Assembly: GCA_015061775.1 (NCBI GenBank)
Contig: SUVY01000009.1
Location: forward strand, 1 to 59,264
Reading direction: 5' to 3'
From: Lentisphaerota bacterium
GTDB taxonomy: Bacteria > Verrucomicrobiota > Lentisphaeria > Victivallales > Victivallaceae
DNA: 59,264 bases
This document shows positions 52,067 through 59,264 of the stretch, one piece after another. Each line of letters starts with the position of its first letter. The stretch's first letter is position 1. The notes below the pieces were generated by a model. The model had not been told where the DNA came from and did not search any database. It was given only the letters and a program-made list of their open reading frames with translations. The translations under genes and the position numbers were made by a program.

Positions 52067-54115
52067 ATGGAACGTTTTTTTTACCAAAATAATATTACTG
52101 GATTTCTTGCGGATTCCGAGGATACCATTCTTGGAGCTTTAGCGAGAAACAACTCTTTTGATTTGGTAGATTTACAGCGTAATGCTTGGCTTTATGAAAT
52201 TACTTTTCTGAAAAATCTCTTGCGTAAAGAAAGTTCCGGGCATATAATATTTGAATATTCAATTCCCCGCTTGGGCAAGCGTATTGATGCAGTTTTATTG
52301 CTTCATGGCATTATTTTTGTCTTGGAGTTCAAGGTAGGAGCAAAAGAATTTTTGCGGCAGGACTTGGAACAAGTATGGGATTATGCTCTTGACTTGAAAA
52401 ATTTCCATGAAGCCAGTCGGAACTTGACTATCGTTCCGATATTGGTTGCAACAGATGCAGATAGCCCATCTGTCTGTAAAGAGGTTTCCCAGTACGACGA
52501 TCAGGTGTTTGAGCCAATTCTTTCCAATGCTGAGAGTTTATCTTCAACTATTGCTCAATTTGTGGAAGAGTATTCTACTAATAAAGATTTAAGTCGCTGG
52601 GTATTCAGCCGCTATATGCCAACACCCACTATTATTCAGGCTGCCAGTTCTCTCTATTTGAATCACTCCGTTGCTGATATTACTAAAACAGAAGCCTCCG
52701 GAGAAAATTTGCAGCGAACCAGTGAATTTGTAATGAATGTTATTGATCACACCAGAACTAATGGCGAAAAATCCATTTGCTTTGTCACCGGCGTCCCTGG
52801 CGCTGGCAAAACTCTGGTTGGTTTGAATATCGCTGTTCGGCAGTTTGAGAAAAAAGATTTGGCAGTTTACCTTTCCGGAAATCAGCCATTGGTATCGGTT
52901 TTAAGTGAAGCATTGGCGCGAGACAAAAAACGTCAGGAAGAAGAACGAAATCCCGGTGTGCGCTACAATTTGACAGAAGCTCGCAGAAATGTGAAATCTT
53001 TTATTCAGATAGTCCACCATTACCGTGATGTGACTTTGAATAAATTGAAAAAGCCGATAGTTAACGGCGTTTTGGAAATTGATCCAGCAAAAGTCGATAA
53101 GCATCAGGATGACGGCTACTCCGAAGTTGAGCATGTGGCAATCTTTGACGAGGCGCAGAGGGCGTGGACAAAAGAACATTTGGCGAATTGGCTTAACCGT
53201 AAAAAAGGTATTTCCGGCTTCCCCATGTCAGAACCGGAATTTTTGATTTGGTCGTTGAATTTGCGAGAAGATTGGGCTGTTGTGATTTGCTTGGTCGGCG
53301 GCGGACAGGAAATCAATACTGGAGAAGCTGGAATTGGTGAATGGTTGCGGGCAATCAATGCAAATTTCCCCGATTGGAACGTGTTTATTTCCGATCAGTT
53401 AACTGGTAAAGAGTACGCAGAGGGGGAGCTTGAAGATTTGTTGCAAGCTAACGATCATGTTGCACGCAGCTCCAATTTGCACTTGGATGTTTCTATGCGT
53501 TCATTCAGAGCAGAACAACTTTCAAACTTTGTGCATCACTTATTAGAGGGAAATGTTTCGCAAGCACAGACTCTTTTGGCAACGCTTAAAGACAAATATC
53601 CGATTGTGATAACTCGTGATCTCAACGCCGCAAAAAATTGGTTGCGCAAGCAAAAACGCGGTACGGAACGTTACGGTATGGTGGTTTCATCACAGGCCCA
53701 GCGTTTACGCCCATTAGCGATTGATGTGCGCTGCAAGCCCGACACGGTGCATTGGTTTTTGGATGATATTACGGATATTCGTTCGTCCTTGTTCCTCGAA
53801 GATGCAGCGTCGGAGTTTGATGTGCAAGGTTTGGAATTGGATTGGACTTGTCTTGTTTGGGATGGGGACTTGCGCAGAAAAAATGACACTTGGCAAAATT
53901 TTTCTTTTACCGGTAATAAGTGGCTGAATATTCGTTCTGAAGAGCGCAAGGCATATCAAATTAACGCCTACCGAGTGTTGCTTACGCGAGCAAGACAGGG
54001 AATGGTTATCTGTGTGCCAGAAGGCAATCCTGAAGATGCTACCAGTCAACCGGAGTTTTACGACGGTACTTATGAATACTTCAAACAAATCGGGCTTGAT
54101 GAAATTGGAAACTGA
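52067..54115 (+). CDS. PD-(D/E)XK nuclease fused to SF1 helicase (DUF2075/Schlafen-like)
   Basis: 682 residues. The N-terminal domain has PD-(D/E)XK residues: Asp74 in KRIDAV, Glu87 and Lys89 in VLEFKVG, followed by the helix DLEQVWDYALDLKNFH. The helicase follows: Walker A GVPGAGKT (242-249), motif Ia-like YLSGNQPLV, DEAQ box IFDEAQRAW (361-364), motif III-like CLVGGGQEINTG and motif VI YRVLLTRARQGMVI near 640. This matches the DUF2075 helicase family seen in defence loci. It likely senses or unwinds nucleic acid and cuts it. AT-rich compared with flanking genes; its last 17 nt overlap the next gene. Confidence 0.85.
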   Translation: MERFFYQNNITGFLADSEDTILGALARNNSFDLVDLQRNAWLYEITFLKNLLRKESSGHIIFEYSIPRLGKRIDAVLLLHGIIFVLEFKVGAKEFLRQDLEQVWDYALDLKNFHEASRNLTIVPILVATDADSPSVCKEVSQYDDQVFEPILSNAESLSSTIAQFVEEYSTNKDLSRWVFSRYMPTPTIIQAASSLYLNHSVADITKTEASGENLQRTSEFVMNVIDHTRTNGEKSICFVTGVPGAGKTLVGLNIAVRQFEKKDLAVYLSGNQPLVSVLSEALARDKKRQEEERNPGVRYNLTEARRNVKSFIQIVHHYRDVTLNKLKKPIVNGVLEIDPAKVDKHQDDGYSEVEHVAIFDEAQRAWTKEHLANWLNRKKGISGFPMSEPEFLIWSLNLREDWAVVICLVGGGQEINTGEAGIGEWLRAINANFPDWNVFISDQLTGKEYAEGELEDLLQANDHVARSSNLHLDVSMRSFRAEQLSNFVHHLLEGNVSQAQTLLATLKDKYPIVITRDLNAAKNWLRKQKRGTERYGMVVSSQAQRLRPLAIDVRCKPDTVHWFLDDITDIRSSLFLEDAASEFDVQGLELDWTCLVWDGDLRRKNDTWQNFSFTGNKWLNIRSEERKAYQINAYRVLLTRARQGMVICVPEGNPEDATSQPEFYDGTYEYFKQIGLDEIGN

Positions 54116-56396
54116 ACTTTGCAATATGTGTATGGTTACTGATCCGGAAGGGCGGGTGTTGGTGCAAGAGAGATTGCCGAAGCCGTCGAATCCGTGGTCG
54201 GGATTGACTTTCCCCGGGGGACACGTTGAGCCGGGGGAAACGGTTATGGCTTCGGTGATCCGGGAGGTTCAGGAGGAGACGGGACTGATCGTTTCAAACT
54301 TGCAGAATTGCGGATATATTCAGTGGTATAATCCCATTAAACAGTCGCAGTATTTTGTCTTTCTTTTCAAAACCAGTACCTTTTCCGGAGAACTGACCGG
54401 TTCCGTTGAGGGCAACGTCAAGTGGATGACTTTAGATGAAATGCTTTCCGGGGAACTCGCTCCCAACATGACCAAATACCTCGCCGTCTTCCAAAACGAA
54501 AACATCCCCCAGGCGTATGGCATTTCTGGCAAAGGGTTGAATTTAATAGATAATAATGGGGGAAGATATACAAATATGAATGCTTCAAGCAGTCCAATTG
54601 GTAATGAAAATAAAAAAATTGGTCAAATTTCTTTGACTGATTTATGTAACGGAAAATATGAATTTATTATTCCTACTTATCAACGTGGATATCGTTGGCG
54701 CACTAAACATGTTGAAGCTTTGATCAATGATCTTGCATCTATTCCCAAAAATAAAACCTATTGTTTACAGCCGATAGTACTGCAGAAAAACAAAAATGGA
54801 AATGGTTTTCTTGTAGTCGATGGTCAGCAGCGGTTAACGACATTGATGTTGCTGCTCAAGGCTTGGGATGTTGAGCATTTTGGGGGAATGGAACCGGAAA
54901 ATAAGCAGGAAAAACAAGGTGTTTTAAATGAGGCTTGTCGACAAAATACGACAAATATTGCGAAAAATACTGAAGATAAAAATAAAAACGAAATCAAAGG
55001 AAAGTTAGATAAGATATTTTTTATTTGGTATTTGCTGGATGATGATGAAGATGGTCATGCCGCTTTTCAGCGGTTGAATTCAGGAAAGATACCTTTGACC
55101 AGTTCTGAATTGATCCGGGCAAAACTGGTAGGTCCCGGATGCGCCAATCGTTATGAATTAGCAGCTGAGTGGGAACGCATTGAACAGCGTTTGCGCGATG
55201 ATCGCTTCTGGTTTATGTTCAATGATAAAGCGTCAGAAAGTTTTACCCGTATTGACAAGCTTTTTGAAATCATTACCAATACCGAAGAAAAAGTCAAATT
55301 TGATCGGCTTGCTCCATATTATGCCGTAGAGAAAAATGATACGGAATCATGGTGGGAAAAGTTGCTTAATCTTTTTTGGATGTTGGAACAATGCTACAAC
55401 GATGTGGAACTTTATCACTATATCGGATGGCTTAGACATTTCCGTAATTGGCAATTCCATTCTATATATGATATATACCGGAAAGATAAAAAAATTTTTA
55501 CTCAAATGCTGCAGCAGGAGATAGTAAAGGCTCTCAGGCTTCAAAAAGATGATGGTTCTCTAAATATTGATGAGTTTAATTATGATACCGATAAATCAAT
55601 TCTACGCAGTTTCTTTGTTCTTCTTAATATCGAAAGCTTGAATACCAAAGTTCGATGCAAAGATGAAAAGTCCAGAAAACGCAACGAATACGAACGTTTT
55701 CCCTTTGACCTTTATGCCAATTTATCATGGGATATTGAACACATAGATTCACATACCAATAATCCGATGGATGACCCGGCGGAACAAGTAGAGTGGGCAA
55801 TTGAAACTTATCTGGAAAGCAAAGATAAAACGAAAACGATTCTTAACTGGTTACAGCATTGCAATGAGCAAAAATATATAGAGGAGAAAAAGAAGGTTGT
55901 CGCGAAGATTTCAGGATACAATAATGATGAATCGAAAAATAAAGATAAAGATCTTTTAACATGGTTAAGAAAAACACAAAAAGAAGATTATCTGAAATTT
56001 TTTAATATCGAAACGAACAATGAAAGTACTCTGGATTTTAAAGATGTATATAAAGATTATATAAATGAATATTGTAAAAACTGTATAAATGATGATGACA
56101 AAAATCAAATAGGAAATCTCACCTTGCTGGATTATCATACCAATCGCAGTTATCACAATGCAATTTTTCCACGAAAGCGGCGAACGATTATTGAAACCGA
56201 TCAAACTTGTACCGATGATACCTTTATACCTCCTTGCACCAGGAATGTTTTTACCAAGTATTATACTCAAATGGCAGTGTCCATAACTCAATGGACACTG
56301 CAGGATGCTGATTCTTACCGCAATGCGATCGTAGAAACTTTTGCCAGATTGATTAAGGCGGCAGGCTATAAGATTAAAAAGGATAATGAAAAATGA
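54099..56396 (+). CDS. NUDIX hydrolase fused to DUF262-DUF1524 (GmrSD-like)
   Basis: 765 residues from the ATG at 54099. Residues 1-140 form a complete NUDIX hydrolase of the 8-oxo-dGTP-diphosphatase type; the box GX5EX7REUXEEXGU is exact at 41-63 (GGHVEPGE...REVQEETGL). From about 174 comes DUF262: IPTYQRGYRW (191-200) and the NTPase/nicking motif DGQQRLTTL (241-249), then FQRLNSGKIPLTSSELIRA. Near 543 the DUF1524 HNH-type nuclease begins (WDIEHIDSHTNN), with NLTLLDYHTNRSYHNAIFPRKRR near 670. GmrSD enzymes cut modified phage DNA. The NUDIX part has higher GC than the remainder. Its stop overlaps the next gene by ATGA. Confidence 0.85.
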   Translation: MKLETELCNMCMVTDPEGRVLVQERLPKPSNPWSGLTFPGGHVEPGETVMASVIREVQEETGLIVSNLQNCGYIQWYNPIKQSQYFVFLFKTSTFSGELTGSVEGNVKWMTLDEMLSGELAPNMTKYLAVFQNENIPQAYGISGKGLNLIDNNGGRYTNMNASSSPIGNENKKIGQISLTDLCNGKYEFIIPTYQRGYRWRTKHVEALINDLASIPKNKTYCLQPIVLQKNKNGNGFLVVDGQQRLTTLMLLLKAWDVEHFGGMEPENKQEKQGVLNEACRQNTTNIAKNTEDKNKNEIKGKLDKIFFIWYLLDDDEDGHAAFQRLNSGKIPLTSSELIRAKLVGPGCANRYELAAEWERIEQRLRDDRFWFMFNDKASESFTRIDKLFEIITNTEEKVKFDRLAPYYAVEKNDTESWWEKLLNLFWMLEQCYNDVELYHYIGWLRHFRNWQFHSIYDIYRKDKKIFTQMLQQEIVKALRLQKDDGSLNIDEFNYDTDKSILRSFFVLLNIESLNTKVRCKDEKSRKRNEYERFPFDLYANLSWDIEHIDSHTNNPMDDPAEQVEWAIETYLESKDKTKTILNWLQHCNEQKYIEEKKKVVAKISGYNNDESKNKDKDLLTWLRKTQKEDYLKFFNIETNNESTLDFKDVYKDYINEYCKNCINDDDKNQIGNLTLLDYHTNRSYHNAIFPRKRRTIIETDQTCTDDTFIPPCTRNVFTKYYTQMAVSITQWTLQDADSYRNAIVETFARLIKAAGYKIKKDNEK
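54558..54578 (+). promoter_or_regulatory. Possible internal ribosome site and start for DUF262-DUF1524 alone
   Basis: GGGGGAAG at 54558-54565 precedes an in-frame ATG at 54576 with about 10-nt spacing, exactly in the linker between NUDIX and DUF262. A second product of 606 residues without NUDIX could be made. Confidence 0.4.
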
Positions 56397-58483
56397 GCGA
56401 GAATAACTATCTCAAAAATATAAATTTTGTCGATTTTATGGCAGATAACCAGGTTGTTATTCCGCTGATTCAGAGAGAATATGCTCAGGGAAGGAATAAT
56501 GCACAGGGAGAAGAAGTTCGCAAGAATTTTGTCCCGGAATTGATCAAGGTATTAACCGGAGAGAAAGAATCATTAAAACTGGATTTTGTCTTTGGTGTAA
56601 AGGAAGATGGAACATTTATTCCGCTGGATGGCCAACAGCGATTGACTACTTTACTTTTATTGCACTGGTATTTCGGAGCGCCCCAAGGGAAAAAGTGGTC
56701 TTTCTCATACGAATCCCGGCGGATGGCAAACTCTTTTACAATGGAAGTATTAGCCAATTCATATGATAGAAAAGAGGATGAGATTCCTTCTGATTGGATA
56801 AAAAAACAGGAATGGTTTTTTGAAAACTGGTTGACCGATCCCACTGTAAGCGGTATGCTGCTGATGCTGGATGAGATTCATGAGAAGGCAAAAAGCAAAA
56901 ATTGCGACGAAAATAATCTCGAAAAAATAACCTTTTATCTCTACCCCATTGAGCAATTGGATGCTGATAACGCATATACAAAAATGAATGCCAGAGGAGA
57001 ACCGCTGACCGAATGGGAAAACATAAAAGCATTGCTGGATAAAAAAGTGCAGGAATTTTGCTCTACAGATAATCCTGCATTGTGTACGCAAAAAACTTGT
57101 TCATTATCTCAGTGGTTGATGAATCTTGATGGGGATTGGTTATCCAAATTGGAGGAATACGCAAGTTTAAATACGGATAACCTACGTGATGATAAAAGTT
57201 TGGAGTCGGCTATCAAAAAAATTAACTGTGCGTTCCGCAATATTTTTGATTTGGCAGTTTGTATTGATCTGGCAAATAAGATCAATAAAAGCCGCGATAA
57301 AGAAGAAAAGAATGATATTGCTGAAAATATCTCAATTTTTCATTCGCATCAAGCGTTGTTAAGTGATTATAAAAAACAAGTTACCAGGCAAACATTTGAA
57401 ATCGCCACAGATTTGTTTCACTCTCTTTGCAACAGACAGACTGTCCTCTCCCAAGGCTGGACTAAAGATCGTTCCAGTAACTGTCTTTGGGGGGACGGTG
57501 AAGATGATGAAGAATTTACAAAAGATTTTCTTTTTAACGAAAAAGCCAGTTACGATAACAGTGTAAGATTTTTTGCGCTTTCTTTGAGTTGCGATGAAAA
57601 TAAACGAGTTATCAGAGTGATATTGAATTTGCTGGATAATAGTGACGCCATTGGCAAAGATAGTTTTGCTCAAGTTATTATCGGAATATCAAAATTAATT
57701 TCAGATGACCTCTCGGAAGAAGTTTTGAAATCATTGACCTTTTTTAACACCAGACAAATTGAAGAAGAGATTAATAAATATAAAAATGCTGATGATTCGT
57801 GGTTTAAATTTGAAAAACATCCGTTATTGTACGGCAGCATCGGCTTCCTTTGGGATGGAGAAAAATTCAGCAACGATCGTTATAAATTCTTTGATAAGAC
57901 ATTTAATATAGACAAAACATGGCAGCCTGACCGATTTTATGAGTTGCTGAACTATTACAATGAAAACTTAACGGCTGCAGTTAATGTTCCTGGAGAAGAT
58001 GCAACGAAATGGCGAAAACTTTTTAAACAGAAAGATGCACGAGAAGCTTTTGCGCGTATGGCAAATCCAAATCGCCAAGAGCAGATTATTTCGCCGCAAT
58101 GGATTGAGTTTTTCGTTAAGCATAAGGTGAATAATTACAGGTTAGTACCTTATGGTTCGGACATATATGACTATAATACCGATTATAAAATATCCGGAAA
58201 TGCAGTGCGTTTAAATTATAAATCTGCCGAATTAAAATTGTTAGAGATAATTACTCCATCGTATTTGTGTTTCGGACAATCGGAAGCTAAGTTGAACTTG
58301 GAAAAATGCGAATGCAAATGCAAATGCGAATGCAAATGGTGTGGAAATATCTCCGACCAGCAAAAGCAGACAGCAAAAATAAAGCTTCAGGAATTCAGGG
58401 ACGGCAAGTACACGATTTATGATGATAAAGATAACGCTATAGGGACATTGATCCCGCAAGCTGATGATGCGGAAAAATCGTAA
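56393..58483 (+). CDS. Second DUF262 protein without HNH domain
   Basis: 696 residues. The N-terminal DUF262 signature is present: VIPLIQREYAQGR and PLDGQQRLTTLLLLHWY, with YTKMNARGEPLTEWENIKALLDKK as the family's second landmark. No DUF1524 HNH motif is visible; the C-terminal half is a helical region with no recognised domain, ending in a Cys/Glu/Lys microsatellite-coded segment. It probably forms a complex or works in parallel with the preceding DUF262-DUF1524 protein. The ATGA overlap indicates translational coupling. Base composition is AT-rich like the two genes before it. Confidence 0.82.
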   Translation: MSENNYLKNINFVDFMADNQVVIPLIQREYAQGRNNAQGEEVRKNFVPELIKVLTGEKESLKLDFVFGVKEDGTFIPLDGQQRLTTLLLLHWYFGAPQGKKWSFSYESRRMANSFTMEVLANSYDRKEDEIPSDWIKKQEWFFENWLTDPTVSGMLLMLDEIHEKAKSKNCDENNLEKITFYLYPIEQLDADNAYTKMNARGEPLTEWENIKALLDKKVQEFCSTDNPALCTQKTCSLSQWLMNLDGDWLSKLEEYASLNTDNLRDDKSLESAIKKINCAFRNIFDLAVCIDLANKINKSRDKEEKNDIAENISIFHSHQALLSDYKKQVTRQTFEIATDLFHSLCNRQTVLSQGWTKDRSSNCLWGDGEDDEEFTKDFLFNEKASYDNSVRFFALSLSCDENKRVIRVILNLLDNSDAIGKDSFAQVIIGISKLISDDLSEEVLKSLTFFNTRQIEEEINKYKNADDSWFKFEKHPLLYGSIGFLWDGEKFSNDRYKFFDKTFNIDKTWQPDRFYELLNYYNENLTAAVNVPGEDATKWRKLFKQKDAREAFARMANPNRQEQIISPQWIEFFVKHKVNNYRLVPYGSDIYDYNTDYKISGNAVRLNYKSAELKLLEIITPSYLCFGQSEAKLNLEKCECKCKCECKWCGNISDQQKQTAKIKLQEFRDGKYTIYDDKDNAIGTLIPQADDAEKS
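58307..58336 (+). repeat. Hexanucleotide microsatellite inside the second DUF262 gene
   Basis: Five tandem copies of TGCRAA, encoding alternating Cys and Glu/Lys (CECKCKCECK), followed by WCG. Slippage would add or remove residue pairs without a frameshift. Confidence 0.8.
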
Positions 58484-58575
58484 TATACGGCGGTCTTAAC
58501 GGGAATTTTCAAAACAGCTGATTTTGCATTGAAATGTAGGATAAGAATTTAGGCAAGTTTACAATAGGATAAAAG

Positions 58576-59264
58576 ATGAATTATAATATTTATTTCAGCC
58601 CTACTGGCGGTACGAAGAAGGTGGCGGATATTCTGGTGAGCAATCTCGGGGGAGAGGTTTGCGAGGTGGATATTTGTTGCGATATTGAAAATATGACTTT
58701 GCAAGCGGAGGATGTTTGTTTGGTTTCGGTTCCGTCGTTTGCCGGACGGGTTCCGCAGATTGCTGTTGAAAGACTGAAAAAGATTTCTGCCAATGGGGCG
58801 AAAGCGATTTTGAATTGTGTTTACGGCAATCGGGAATGGGATGACACTTTGACTGAATTGCAGGACACCCTTGAGAGTTGCGGCTTTGTTTGTGTGGCGG
58901 CGGTTGCCGCTGTGGCTGAACATTCCATCTTCCGGCAGTTTGCCGCCGGTCGTCCGGATGTTGACGATGCCAAAGAACTTGCGGATTTTGCCCGCAAGAT
59001 TACTGCAAAACTTGATAGCGGCGTTTTCGGAGAGTTGAACCTTGCCGGAAGTCATGGCACATACAAGGAACTTGTTGATATTCCTTTCAAGCCCGAAGCC
59101 AATGACGGTTGCGGTAAATGCGGAATTTGTGCTGCCGGGTGTCCGGTGGGAGCAATCGACAAAGCCGATCCCCGCAAGACCGATAAAGACCGCTGTATCA
59201 GTTGTATGCGCTGTCGGGACATTTGCCCCAAACACGCCCGCGACCTTGATCCGGCGTTCATGCA
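58576..59264 (+). CDS. EFR1-type flavodoxin/ferredoxin protein (incomplete at window end)
   Basis: The open frame runs from ATG 58576 to the last base, at least 229 residues. The N-terminal flavodoxin-like domain has NIYFSPTGGTKKVADIL (FMN phosphate loop) and SVPSFAGRVP. Two 4Fe-4S motifs follow: CGKCGICAAGCP and CISCMRCRDICP. This matches the EFR1 family of electron-transfer proteins, function unclear. AGGAT lies 8 nt before the start. Its composition is closer to the chromosome than to the defence operon, so the AT-rich island probably ends between 58483 and here. The C-terminus lies outside the window. Confidence 0.85.
   Translation, partial: MNYNIYFSPTGGTKKVADILVSNLGGEVCEVDICCDIENMTLQAEDVCLVSVPSFAGRVPQIAVERLKKISANGAKAILNCVYGNREWDDTLTELQDTLESCGFVCVAAVAAVAEHSIFRQFAAGRPDVDDAKELADFARKITAKLDSGVFGELNLAGSHGTYKELVDIPFKPEANDGCGKCGICAAGCPVGAIDKADPRKTDKDRCISCMRCRDICPKHARDLDPAFM

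Noticed and set aside
52067-58483. Classical restriction-modification or toxin-antitoxin cluster
   Set aside because: No methyltransferase, specificity subunit or antitoxin-like gene is present.

Overview
The window looks like a piece of a Victivallales-type (Lentisphaeria) chromosome. The evidence is indirect. The pseudopilins carry FTLIE without the usual glycine before it, there is a TIGR04073-type exosortase-associated protein, there are several sialidase-like and glycosidase genes, and recurring promoters share a TGCTATATTAT core. No rRNA or marker phylogeny is available here, so this is an inference.

Regions. (1) 1-2.6 kb, minus strand: fatty-acid synthesis genes fabB-type KAS I and fabK, followed by a long perfect hairpin that recurs at 31.97 kb. 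(2) 2.85-7.67 kb, plus strand: a tightly overlapping operon of a sialidase-like protein, an orphan oligopeptide-type ABC ATPase, a TPR protein, mutL and a C-terminal scrap of a sialate O-acetylesterase. (3) 7.8-9.2 kb: a class I aminotransferase with its own promoter and strong terminator. (4) 9.4-21.4 kb: a complete-looking type II secretion operon in the order L-M-C-D-E-F-G-H-I-J-K, headed by a small basic exported protein. (5) 21.5-35.4 kb: housekeeping and transport genes (zinc-ribbon membrane protein, two MATE exporters, enolase, phosphatidylserine decarboxylase, EIIA protein, SecA, GH13 amylase, YchF, TIGR04073 protein). (6) 35.6-44.3 kb: a compact operon of aconitase, RimO, PgsA, an LPG-synthase-like flippase, a MetF/MTHFR_C fusion and a polar amino-acid ABC transporter. 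(7) 44.3-51.2 kb: a frameshifted PHP/DOMON-like gene, hisB, an SDR, a GH36-like glycosidase, a sialidase-like protein and an alpha/beta hydrolase.

(8) 51.3-58.5 kb is the accessory part. A tRNA-Phe gene with a mismatched acceptor stem is followed by an array of short palindromes separated by the heptamer GCTTCAT/ATGAAGC. Next comes an AT-rich three-gene operon with a near-consensus promoter: a PD-(D/E)XK nuclease fused to an SF1 helicase (DUF2075 type), a NUDIX-DUF262-DUF1524 fusion, and a second DUF262 protein lacking the HNH domain. The overlapping reading frames and domain content suggest a GmrSD-like (type IV restriction-like) anti-phage system with an unusual NUDIX module. This and the palindrome array are the best candidates for something undescribed. 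(9) From 58.58 kb to the end is an incomplete EFR1-type flavodoxin/ferredoxin gene.

Functionally the window combines core metabolism with glycan foraging (sialidase-like proteins, GH13, GH36), protein export (SecA plus type II secretion) and one defence island at a tRNA gene. All calls come from reading the sequence and family knowledge; no database search was run.
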